Assembly: GCA_023442845.1 (NCBI GenBank)
Contig: JAEZXC010000040.1
Coordinates: 1-15,322, forward strand
Origin: Actinomycetes bacterium
Lineage (GTDB): Bacteria; Actinomycetota; Actinomycetes; Actinomycetales; Demequinaceae
Length of the DNA stretch: 15,322 nucleotides
Direction of reading: 5' to 3'
The notes under the pieces were generated by a model. The model was not told the origin of the DNA and did no database searches. It saw nothing but the letters and a program-made list of their open reading frames with translations. Shown here piece after piece: positions 1 to 6,821 of the stretch. A program made the position numbers and the translations under genes. Positions within the stretch are counted from its first letter, which is position 1. Each line of letters begins with the position of its first letter.

Positions 1-80
1 TAATGCAGATCCGCCTGCGTAACCGTCGCGCGATGGACCTTCGAGATCATCATCGGGCGTTGGAGCGACTTGGGAGTCAC
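1..80 (-). CDS. panD: Aspartate 1-decarboxylase PanD, N-terminal fragment
   Basis: Partial: the minus strand gives 26 codons before the window edge. They include KVHRATVTQADLH, the conserved N-terminus of pyruvoyl-dependent aspartate decarboxylase just before the Gly-Ser self-cleavage site, which lies outside the window. The enzyme makes beta-alanine, which PanC then joins to pantoate. The start is taken as GTG at 80: it overlaps the panC stop as GTGA, and AGGAGG (96-91) sits 10 bases upstream inside the end of panC. In-frame ATGs at 53 and 50 would give a shorter N-terminus nearer the family norm, but no ribosome binding site is visible for them. The family match is clear despite the short length; the start is less sure. 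Confidence 0.85.
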   Translation of the reverse strand, partial: MTPKSLQRPMMISKVHRATVTQADLH

Positions 81-961
81 GATGCGTCGTCCTCCTCGGA
101 CGGTTCGGGAGCGGGCCGCGGTCCAGCCCACCCCACCACGTTGTCGATGAGTCGCGTCTGGCCAACACGGGCGGCAACCGCGATCACTACCTCACCACGG
201 TAGTCGTCCGGAACGGGTGCTGCCGACGCCGGGTCGAGAGCGCCGACGTACTCGACGTCGACGGAAGGCACCTCAGCAAGCGCTCCACGCGCAACGGCAA
301 CCGCGAGCGCAGCACCTCCGCCTTCGTTGAGCACCTGCTGTGCCTCCCCCATCGCGCGGCTCAGCACGAGGGCGTCGGCACGCTCCTCAGGAGATAAGAA
401 GACATTGCGACTCGACAGCGCGAGACCGTCCGCAGCGCGCACGGTGGGGACAACGTCAATGCGCACCGGCACATTGAAGTCGCGAACCATCGCGCGAATC
501 GCAATCACCTGTTGCGCGTCCTTCTGACCAAAGAACGCAAGGTCTGGCTTGGTGAGATGGAGGAGCTTGAGCACCACGGTGAGGACGCCGTCGAAGTGGC
601 CCGGACGAGCTGCGCCTTCAAACACGTCATTGATCGGTCCGGCGTTGACCGTCACCGTGGGCTTGCCGCCGGGGTACACCTCAGCAACAGCCGGAGCAAA
701 GATCACATCGACGCCGAGCGGTTCGAGCAACGCGGCATCGGCCTCAAGATCGCGTGGATAGCGTTCCAGATCCGTCGGATCATTGAACTGAAGCGGATTG
801 ACGAACACGGTGACGACAACTTGGTCTGCCGCCTCGCGGGCCGCTTTCACCAAAGCGAGATGGCCCTCATGCAACGCGCCCATCGTCATCACAACCGCAC
901 GAGTGCCAGAGGTGGCGAAGGCGGATAGTTCCGCCTCAGTGTGCACGATCCGCATGGTCAC
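77..961 (-). CDS. panC: Pantothenate synthetase (pantoate--beta-alanine ligase) PanC
   Basis: Cytoplasmic ATP-dependent ligase joining pantoate and beta-alanine to form pantothenate, the CoA precursor. Visible family motifs are the nucleotide-binding MGALHEGH (about residues 27-34, HxGH), FVNPLQF, YPRDLEAD, the pantoate-site GHFDGVLTVV, FGQKDAQQ, and SSRNVFLSPEER with the late KMSKS-like Ser-Arg. At 294 residues the length is close to the usual 280. The GTG start at 961 overlaps the stop of the preceding DUF2520 gene as GTGA. An ATG two codons later (955) gives the more typical MRIVHT start and is better spaced from GGGAG upstream, so either may be used. Its 3' end is coupled to panD, so the last two pantothenate steps are made together. 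Confidence 0.96.
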   Translation of the reverse strand: MTMRIVHTEAELSAFATSGTRAVVMTMGALHEGHLALVKAAREAADQVVVTVFVNPLQFNDPTDLERYPRDLEADAALLEPLGVDVIFAPAVAEVYPGGKPTVTVNAGPINDVFEGAARPGHFDGVLTVVLKLLHLTKPDLAFFGQKDAQQVIAIRAMVRDFNVPVRIDVVPTVRAADGLALSSRNVFLSPEERADALVLSRAMGEAQQVLNEGGGAALAVAVARGALAEVPSVDVEYVGALDPASAAPVPDDYRGEVVIAVAARVGQTRLIDNVVGWAGPRPAPEPSEEDDAS

Positions 962-1845
962 TTCTCTCCCAAGGCGGCGATGATCGCCGCATAAGGCGCG
1001 GGGCCGAGCCGACCCCCCGCATACGCCACATCTGCGGTGGCGCGTGCCATGGCCCGATATGCCGCAAGCGCCTCCGGCTGACGGGCCAGCGCCGCGACGT
1101 GCGCGGCGATCGTCCCCGCATCGCCTCTCACCACCGGCCCGGTGAGGGTGTTCACCGCGCCCGGGGCATCGCCGAGCGCACCGTCCACGGACGCGTGAAC
1201 TAAAGGACTCAACACCCTGCCGGGTTCCTCGATTCCCGCCGCGGCAAGCATGGCGGCGGCCTGCGCGACGAGCGTCACCGCGTGATTGCCGGCGTGCACA
1301 AGCGCCGCGTGATACAGCGGCCGCGCGTCATCGGCAATAACAACCGGGTCCGCGCCCATTTCGACGACAAGCGCCTGCGCGATCGGCACAAACGGCGCCG
1401 GTGCGGTGACCGCCCACGTCGCTCCCGCGATGCGATCGAGGTCAAGAGATGTGCCGGTGAACGTCGTTGCCGGGTGGATGGCCATGGGGATCGCGCCGAC
1501 GCTCGAGGCAGCGTCGAGGGCGGCGAGCCCTTGGGTGCCGGAACAGTGGATGACGATCTGACCCTGGCGCCACAATCCCAGCCGAGCGAGACCCTCAGTG
1601 AGCTCAGCCACGGCGTCGTCCGGCACGGTGAGGAAGACAACGTCGGCACCAGAGACCACGTCGTCGACGTCGAGCCTCGCAACCCCCGGCAACAGGGTGT
1701 CAATGCGGCTGCGAGACTCCTCAGAGACTCCCGAGGCGCCAATGACGCGGTGACCCACACGCGCGAGGGCGGCGCCGATGACGGCACCCACCCTGCCGGC
1801 GCCCACGATGCCGATGCTGAGGCGAGCCGGGCGGTCATTCGTCAT
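958..1845 (-). CDS. Rossmann-fold DUF2520 protein (putative NAD(P)-dependent oxidoreductase)
   Basis: A 295-residue protein. The N-terminal dinucleotide-binding fold is shown by IGIVGAGRVGAVIGAAL (about residues 11-27, GxGxxG). VVFLTVPDDAV, HCSGTQG and IHPATTF follow, and then a helical C-terminal half with YHAALVHAGNHAV (about 178-190), typical of the Rossmann-like/DUF2520 family. The family resembles 6-phosphogluconate or F420-NADP reductase-type dehydrogenases, but I know of no established substrate. The ATG at 1845 has a strong GGAGGA (1859-1854) 8 bases upstream, inside the previous gene, and the two genes overlap by 11 bases. Its stop overlaps the panC start. The fixed place beside panC in actinobacteria suggests a link to pantothenate or pantoate metabolism, which is inference. 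Confidence 0.88.
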   Translation of the reverse strand: MTNDRPARLSIGIVGAGRVGAVIGAALARVGHRVIGASGVSEESRSRIDTLLPGVARLDVDDVVSGADVVFLTVPDDAVAELTEGLARLGLWRQGQIVIHCSGTQGLAALDAASSVGAIPMAIHPATTFTGTSLDLDRIAGATWAVTAPAPFVPIAQALVVEMGADPVVIADDARPLYHAALVHAGNHAVTLVAQAAAMLAAAGIEEPGRVLSPLVHASVDGALGDAPGAVNTLTGPVVRGDAGTIAAHVAALARQPEALAAYRAMARATADVAYAGGRLGPAPYAAIIAALGEK

Positions 1846-3394
1846 CGGGCATGTCCTCCGTCAAACCGACCTTGGCCATCCACTGCTCCGGTGTTTGGAG
1901 TTGACGGCGCTGGCGCGCCCGGTGTGCCTGCGACTCAAGGAGGGCGATTGCGTCATCGACTGCAAGGTGGACGGCAACTGGACGGACCATTCCACGCGTT
2001 GAGTGGACGTGGACACTTGCAAGCCCTAGGAGGCGATCGAGCGGGCCCTGGGTGAGCGCAAGCGACTGGGTGCGCTCATGAGGCACCACGATAAGTTCGC
2101 GCACCAGGCGTCCACGCCGGATGAACAAGGCCGTATCGGTCGCGCGCACACCGCGCTGACGCCATTGCAGCGGATCGACCCATTTCGCGACGGGTGGTGA
2201 AGCGGTGAAGCCGCCGTCCGCACCGGAGCCGGAGAGCGCGCGGGACACGGTCCCTTCCGGGTCCGGGTCGCCCAGATCAGGCAGCACAGTCCATAGCGCG
2301 AGGAGCGCCTCGGACCTCGTCCCCACCGGCAATAACGTCGAGACCGCCACTTGGTTTTCTTGGTACCCCGCGACATTGATGACGATCTGCCACCAGTCAC
2401 GCCGACGCCACAATAACGATTGCTTGAAATGAACGGCCTGCACGCGTCCCGGTGGCACCGTCTGGCGGCGTGTCTCAAGCAATCCGTGAGCAAGCCGAAC
2501 TCCATCTTGCGAGATTCCCAAGCGGAAATTCATACCGCGATTGAGGGTGGCAAAGGCGTACGACGCTGCACCGATCAGGCCCGCGAGGCCACCAGTGAGT
2601 CCACCTCCAAGAACGGCGGCTGCAAGGTCCACCTCGGGCGCGACGAACCCGACGACAACCGCTCCGCCAAAGAAGACGAGCACTGAAACTACAACGCCCA
2701 CCGCGCCCCAACTGAAGAGGATCGACAGGAGGAGTCGTGGGATCGGCACTGTGACCAAACGCCGCTCCTCCGCGGCTCCCACAGCGGTGCGAGCGCTGCC
2801 GGGAGCGGGGGCGAGGCGGAATGACTCAAGCTCTTCCTTCAGATGGAAGCCGTTCGACGCCTCCCGACGTGCCGCAGCGTCGGCCTTGAAGCCCGCCGCA
2901 AGAGCGAGCACCTCGTTGCGAAGTGCTTCGGCGTCGGCCAGGCGCAAGAACTGGAGTTGAATCCCAGAATCCTCGCCTCCTGCCACCTCGATGGAGAGTT
3001 TGCCAAAGCCAAAGATGCGCCCGAGCAGCGGCTGGACCACATCAATCGCCTGAATTCGGTCAAGCCGTGCCTGACGGTGCTGGCGAAACAACACACCCTT
3101 GCGCTGTTCGATCGCCTCATCGGTGATGCGGTACGTGTGGAACCACCAAAAGAGGTAGCCGAACGCCACCGCCACGAGCGCCCCGAGCAACACAAACAGT
3201 GCCAAGCGCGAGATGGGCAGATTGACGTCGAAAGGCATCGCCTCGTCATCTTCGCCCGGCGCACCCGGACCACCCGTGAACCAGTAGCCAACGGCACCGG
3301 CCATGACGGCCCATCCGCCAAGAAGTGGAGAAACGGGGTGTACGTGCGCCCAGTCGCGAGGCGCCGCGTACACGCGGTCAGTCGACTCGCTCAT
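1835..3394 (-). CDS. YdbT-like membrane protein with three bacterial PH (bPH2) modules
   Basis: A 519-residue membrane protein. I see three repeats of the bPH2/DUF304 pattern (YRIT-dx-ixxxxGxLxRxxxxxxxxRIQ-xxxxxxxxxRxxG). Module 1 lies about 86-160 (RITDEAIEQRKGVLFRQHRQ, RLDRIQAIDVV, FGFGKLSIEVAGG), module 2 about 290-365 (GISQDGVRLAHGLLETRRQ), module 3 about 420-490 (ALFIRRGRLVRELIVVPHER). Hydrophobic segments sit near 27-40, 62-85 and 218-285. Size and neighbour match B. subtilis YdbT (about 490 residues), found next to YdbS; as I recall, that pair is sigma-W controlled and linked to antimicrobial-compound resistance. The molecular role is unknown. The ATG overlaps the stop of the YdbS-like gene as ATGA, so the two are probably made as a complex. 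Modules 2 and 3 are more diverged. Confidence 0.85.
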   Translation of the reverse strand: MSESTDRVYAAPRDWAHVHPVSPLLGGWAVMAGAVGYWFTGGPGAPGEDDEAMPFDVNLPISRLALFVLLGALVAVAFGYLFWWFHTYRITDEAIEQRKGVLFRQHRQARLDRIQAIDVVQPLLGRIFGFGKLSIEVAGGEDSGIQLQFLRLADAEALRNEVLALAAGFKADAAARREASNGFHLKEELESFRLAPAPGSARTAVGAAEERRLVTVPIPRLLLSILFSWGAVGVVVSVLVFFGGAVVVGFVAPEVDLAAAVLGGGLTGGLAGLIGAASYAFATLNRGMNFRLGISQDGVRLAHGLLETRRQTVPPGRVQAVHFKQSLLWRRRDWWQIVINVAGYQENQVAVSTLLPVGTRSEALLALWTVLPDLGDPDPEGTVSRALSGSGADGGFTASPPVAKWVDPLQWRQRGVRATDTALFIRRGRLVRELIVVPHERTQSLALTQGPLDRLLGLASVHVHSTRGMVRPVAVHLAVDDAIALLESQAHRARQRRQLQTPEQWMAKVGLTEDMPDDE

Positions 3395-3870
3395 AGACCC
3401 GCCAGCTGGGCCTCTCCGCGGGTAGTCAAGCGGTCCCGCAGGCGCTCACCTTCAGCCGCAGGGACGCCGTCCAGCGTGGCATCGGTACCTGGAGACGCGG
3501 TGTGGAGCTTGATGGAACACAGGCCGAAGGCACGGGCAATGGGCCCAGCGATCACCTCGACGTACTGCATACGGCCGTACGGCACCACCGTGACCCGGCG
3601 TACGAGGCGGCCCCGACGCACAAGCAGGTCATCGTCGCGCTCGGCCCAGCCGTGAACCCGAACAAGTCGCACCCCGACCCACGCGCTCCACAGCATCGTG
3701 ATGATGCCGCCTCCCGCCGCCCACCACAAACCGGGCGCCACCGTCACTGCGAGGATGATGAGCGCGACAAGCGGGGGGACGTACACAATCGCGATCGTGA
3801 TGAGCCGAACCGGAATCAGCCGGGGAGAGGCCGCCGTCCAGGTCACGCCTTGCGGGCTGTACCAGGTCAT
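3391..3870 (-). CDS. YdbS-like small membrane protein with one bPH2 domain
   Basis: A 159-residue protein, the same length as I recall for B. subtilis YdbS. Two hydrophobic segments lie about 22-42 (ITIAIVYVPPLVALIILAV) and 45-62. A single bPH2/DUF304 domain follows (DDDLLVRRGRLVRRVTVVPYGRMQYVEVIAGPIARAFGLCSIKLHTAS, split here only for description: the GRLVRRV and PYGRMQYV cores are the signature). The ATG at 3870 lies 4 bases after the DUF3180 stop (TAG, 3877-3875). The frame is open upstream to 4014, but those codons overlap the DUF3180 gene and do not look like a domain. GGGAG (3890-3886) is 15 bases from the ATG, so initiation probably depends on coupling. It ends in an ATGA overlap with the YdbT-like gene; the two likely act together in the membrane. 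Confidence 0.85.
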   Translation of the reverse strand: MTWYSPQGVTWTAASPRLIPVRLITIAIVYVPPLVALIILAVTVAPGLWWAAGGGIITMLWSAWVGVRLVRVHGWAERDDDLLVRRGRLVRRVTVVPYGRMQYVEVIAGPIARAFGLCSIKLHTASPGTDATLDGVPAAEGERLRDRLTTRGEAQLAGL

Positions 3871-3874
3871 GCGA

Positions 3875-4357
3875 CTAGTGTGCCACTCCCGTAGCGGGCC
3901 CATCGGAGACGTCGTCTTCATCGAACGGACCAACGCGGCACCACCACTCGGCCACGGCGCCAGCGATGAGCATCGCAAGCCCGCCCACCGCGCACAGCCC
4001 GGCGGCAATCGCAATCTCGCGGCGCGGCTCGTGCGCCCAATCCGGGATCAAGCTCACGGCGTATCCGCCGTAAACGCCCGAAAGCAAAGCGCCCGCATAC
4101 GCCGACGCTTGGGCGAGCAGTACGGTCCGCACCGCTCGTTGCGGGTCGATTGGGCCGCGTTTTCCCTTTTTGTACTGGCGCACCGCCCAGCCGAGATAGA
4201 GAACGACGGCCGACGCTGCCACAGCGACAGGCAGCGTGGTCCACGGCACGTCGACGGGGGTCGCGCCGCCGCGCAGCCATGACCACGTGAAGGTGACGGT
4301 AAGGCCAAACGACACCGCGACGATCACCACCAGCGTCCGCCAGCGCAACGGCCTCAC
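3875..4357 (-). CDS. DUF3180 integral membrane protein
   Basis: A 160-residue protein with four membrane segments: about residues 8-28 (TLVVIVAVSFGLTVTF), 40-60, 76-100 (LLAQASAYAGALLSGVYGGY) and 118-142 (IAIAAGLCAVGGLAMLIAG). The RAVRTVLLAQASAYAGALLSG core is the DUF3180 hallmark. The family sits after folK in actinobacterial folate clusters (Rv3605c-like) and has no known function. I chose GTG at 4357 because AGGAG (4369-4365) lies 7 bases upstream and the protein then begins MRPLRWRTL, as relatives do. The upstream GTG at 4399 would add 14 residues (several Asp) and overlap folK by 29 bases. The stop lies 4 bases before the YdbS-like ATG. Confidence 0.85.
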   Translation of the reverse strand: MRPLRWRTLVVIVAVSFGLTVTFTWSWLRGGATPVDVPWTTLPVAVAASAVVLYLGWAVRQYKKGKRGPIDPQRAVRTVLLAQASAYAGALLSGVYGGYAVSLIPDWAHEPRREIAIAAGLCAVGGLAMLIAGAVAEWWCRVGPFDEDDVSDGPATGVAH

Positions 4358-4370
4358 GAGCCTGCTCCTG

Positions 4371-5381
4371 TCATCGTCGTCCTGGCCACGGCTCCGCACG
4401 GACGGTGACCGTCGATGCGAGGCTCGCGGCAGCGTCGGCGATGGGGCCTACGCCAGGCAGGACCGCATGCGGTTCCATGCGCGCCCACGGCACGAGAACA
4501 AAGCCACGCTGCGCCGCCCGCGGATGCGGCAGCGTGAGATCAGGGCTCGCGCCCTCAATCCCGTTGACGTCAATGATGTCGATGTCCAAGGTGCGCGGGC
4601 CATTCTCGACGCCACGCTCGCGACCGTGCACCATCTCAATGCCGTGACAGGCCGCAAGCAGTTCGCGCGGTGTGAGCGCGGTGCTGATGCGGACAATCGC
4701 GTTGAGGTAATCGGGCTGTGGCGGCCCCCCGGCTGGCGCCGACGCGACAAGCGGCGATGTTGCCTCGACGTGGATACCGGGGATGCGGCTCAACGCATAG
4801 ACGGCGGCAACCAAGGTGTTCTCGACATCCCCGAGATTGCCGCCGAGCGCGAGGAGTGCAGGCACCGGTTGGAGCGGGCGCACATCGAAGACGTCATGCG
4901 CCTCTGCCGCGCCGTACTTGAGGGGATCATGCGGCATCCCGGCCGACGATCCGACGCGTTTGTCCGCCCACATGTCGCCTGCGCGCAGGTCGCGGCGAAC
5001 CGTGACGGAGACGTCTGCGAACGGCACCGGGATGGGCGCCTCTGGCTTGTGAACTCGCACGTCAACGCACTCGATGCCATCCATCTCGAGAATGGCAAGG
5101 GCAATGCGGTCGGCGAGCGTTTCGATGAGGTCGACGCTGGGACCAGTCAGGACGTTCGTGGCGCGCTGGGCCACCTCGGCGTAGTTGACGGTGCGCGTGA
5201 GGTCATCGTGCCGCGCAGCGTCGCGGGTATTGAGGTGGATGACAACATCCGCGATGAACGGCTGCTCCCTCTCACGCTCCTCGGGCAACACTCCATGACG
5301 TCCAGACGCCCGGATGCCCTCGATGGCGATGCGATCCAACTCGATGCCCGCTTTCACATACGGGGAGGACGTCCATGTCAT
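4371..5381 (-). CDS. folBK: Bifunctional dihydroneopterin aldolase / HPPK (FolB-FolK fusion)
   Basis: One 336-residue frame carries two consecutive folate enzymes. Residues about 13-130 are FolB: IAIEGIRASGRHGVLPEE, TVNYAEVAQ, LIETLADRIA and the catalytic-Lys segment VHKPEAP (Lys112). A linker of about 45 residues follows. Residues about 175-330 are FolK: LALGGNLGDVENTL, REREx(5)GPRTLDIDII with the Mg-binding Asp266 and Asp268, and LPHPRAAQRGFVLVPW. The aldolase makes 6-hydroxymethyl-dihydropterin, which the kinase pyrophosphorylates for FolP. No stop or frameshift separates the two, and such fusions occur in other actinobacteria. The ATG at 5381 lies 4 bases after the folP stop. No good ribosome binding site is visible, so coupling is likely. 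Upstream open frame to 5618 overlaps folP and is not used. Confidence 0.95.
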   Translation of the reverse strand: MTWTSSPYVKAGIELDRIAIEGIRASGRHGVLPEEREREQPFIADVVIHLNTRDAARHDDLTRTVNYAEVAQRATNVLTGPSVDLIETLADRIALAILEMDGIECVDVRVHKPEAPIPVPFADVSVTVRRDLRAGDMWADKRVGSSAGMPHDPLKYGAAEAHDVFDVRPLQPVPALLALGGNLGDVENTLVAAVYALSRIPGIHVEATSPLVASAPAGGPPQPDYLNAIVRISTALTPRELLAACHGIEMVHGRERGVENGPRTLDIDIIDVNGIEGASPDLTLPHPRAAQRGFVLVPWARMEPHAVLPGVGPIADAAASLASTVTVRAEPWPGRR

Positions 5382-5385
5382 GGTG

Positions 5386-6237
5386 TCATCGTCGCGTCTC
5401 AGCGCCCGCTTGCCAAGCGGACACGACCGCGATCGCGTCACGAGCCGCAGTGGGATCATGCGCACGCACCGCCCACGCGCCGGCCGCAGCGGCGAGAGTG
5501 GTGACCGCCGTCGTCGCGTGTTCGCGTGCTGCGGGATCTGCCGCATCGACGCCCTCGCGAGCAATTGCCGCACCCAAAAAGCGCTTGCGCGAGGCGCCAA
5601 TGAGGACGCGCGCGTCACCGGCCCATTCGCTCATGCGTGCGAGGAGCGGCCAGTTCGACTCGGTGACCTTTGCGAAGCCGAGCCCAGGGTCAAGGATGAT
5701 GCGAGCGGTACTGACGCCGGCCTCGGCAAGAGCGGCCACGCGCTGCTCAAGCTCACCGCGCACCTCGGCCACAACGTCGTCATAGGCATCGAGGGCGTCC
5801 ATCCGCTGCGACGGCGCCCGCCAGTGCATCGCGACGAAATCAACGCCAGCGTCGGCGACCGCAGCGGGCATCGCAGCGTCGGCAAGACCACCCGACACAT
5901 CGTTGATGATCACCGCACCCGCCTCAACCGCCGCCCGCGCGACGTTCGCGTGCATCGTGTCGATCGACACAGCGATGCCCTCGCTCGCGAGCGCCGCTAC
6001 TACCGGGATGACACGGCGAGTCTCTTCGTCAGGAGTCACGGGCTCGGCTCCGGGACGGGTCGATTCGCCGCCCACGTCAACGATGTCGGCACCCGCGCGG
6101 GCGAGACGAAGGCCGTGCTCGATCGCAGCGTCGGTCGCAAGGTAGCGGCCGCCGTCACTAAATGAATCGGGAGTGACGTTGAGGATGCCCATGACCAGCG
6201 TGCGGTCGGCACGGGGAAGCTGAGACAGTTGAGACAC
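5386..6237 (-). CDS. folP: Dihydropteroate synthase FolP
   Basis: A cytoplasmic enzyme condensing 6-hydroxymethyl-dihydropterin pyrophosphate with p-aminobenzoate; the sulfonamide target. Both family signatures are intact: MGILNVTPDSFSDGG (about 16-30) and GADIVDVGGESTRPGAEP (about 49-66). VSIDTMHANVA, INDVSGG, MHWRAPSQRMD, ILDPGLGFAK, the pterin/phosphate-binding GASRKRFLG and the late RAHDPTAARDA follow. It is 283 residues, the normal length. The start chosen is GTG at 6237, two bases after the folE TAG (6242-6240). The frame is open upstream to 6360, but that stretch overlaps folE and shows no DHPS similarity. A weak GGGAA lies about 7 bases before the GTG. Confidence 0.96.
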   Translation of the reverse strand: MSQLSQLPRADRTLVMGILNVTPDSFSDGGRYLATDAAIEHGLRLARAGADIVDVGGESTRPGAEPVTPDEETRRVIPVVAALASEGIAVSIDTMHANVARAAVEAGAVIINDVSGGLADAAMPAAVADAGVDFVAMHWRAPSQRMDALDAYDDVVAEVRGELEQRVAALAEAGVSTARIILDPGLGFAKVTESNWPLLARMSEWAGDARVLIGASRKRFLGAAIAREGVDAADPAAREHATTAVTTLAAAAGAWAVRAHDPTAARDAIAVVSAWQAGAETRR

Positions 6238-6239
6238 TG

Positions 6240-6812
6240 CTATTTCCCGACGATGAGGCTCATCGCCTCGGCACGCGTCGCTGCATCGCGCATGACACCG
6301 CGCACGGCGCTGGTGACCGTCCGCGAACCGGGCTTGCGCACCCCACGCATTGACATGCACAGGTGCTCCGCCTCAACCACGACGATGACGCCGCGGGCGC
6401 CCAAGTGCTCAACCAAAGCGTCGGCCACCTGAGTGGTGAGTCGTTCCTGCACCTGCGGGCGGCGCGCGTAAAGGTCGACGAGCCGCGCAAGCTTCGACAG
6501 GCCCGTGATACGGCCATCGGCACCCGGGATATACGCGACATGAGCCACTCCGTGGAATGGCACAAGGTGATGCTCGCACTGCGAGTACAACTCGATGTCT
6601 TTGACGAGAATCATCTCTTCATGACCGAGTTCGAACACGGCGCTCAACACATCCGCCGGGTCCTGCGCGAGACCGGAGAAGAACTCCTCATACGCCCGCG
6701 CGACGCGAGCAGGGGTATCGCGGAGGCCATCGCGGTCAGGGTCCTCGCCCACAGCGATGAGAATCTCGCGGATAGCCGCCTCGATGCGGGCCTTGTCAAC
6801 GCCGTCAGTCAT
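6240..6812 (-). CDS. folE: GTP cyclohydrolase I FolE (type IA)
   Basis: Converts GTP to 7,8-dihydroneopterin triphosphate, the first step of folate synthesis. The 190 residues match the family length. Zinc ligands are visible as Cys79 and His82 in YSQCEHHLVPF and Cys152 in EHLCMSMRGV. Other conserved stretches are RDTPARVARAYEEFFSGL, GLSKLARLVDLYARRPQVQERL and RKPGSRTVTSAVRGVM. The presence of both Cys residues argues for the zinc type IA enzyme rather than the FolE2 type. The ATG at 6812 lies 9 bases after the ftsH stop with only a weak AGGG upstream. Placement between ftsH and folP matches other actinobacterial folate clusters. Confidence 0.97.
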   Translation of the reverse strand: MTDGVDKARIEAAIREILIAVGEDPDRDGLRDTPARVARAYEEFFSGLAQDPADVLSAVFELGHEEMILVKDIELYSQCEHHLVPFHGVAHVAYIPGADGRITGLSKLARLVDLYARRPQVQERLTTQVADALVEHLGARGVIVVVEAEHLCMSMRGVRKPGSRTVTSAVRGVMRDAATRAEAMSLIVGK

Positions 6813-6821
6813 GTGTGCGCC

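Noticed and set aside
1282..2055. Long plus-strand frame (257 codons) opposite DUF2520 and the YdbT-like gene
   Set aside because: Low-complexity Arg/Asp/Gly/His-rich translation opposite recognised genes; a shadow frame.
4236..5504. 422-codon plus-strand frame opposite folBK
   Set aside because: Antisense to a firmly identified enzyme pair; rich in Arg and His with no recognisable domain or ribosome binding site.
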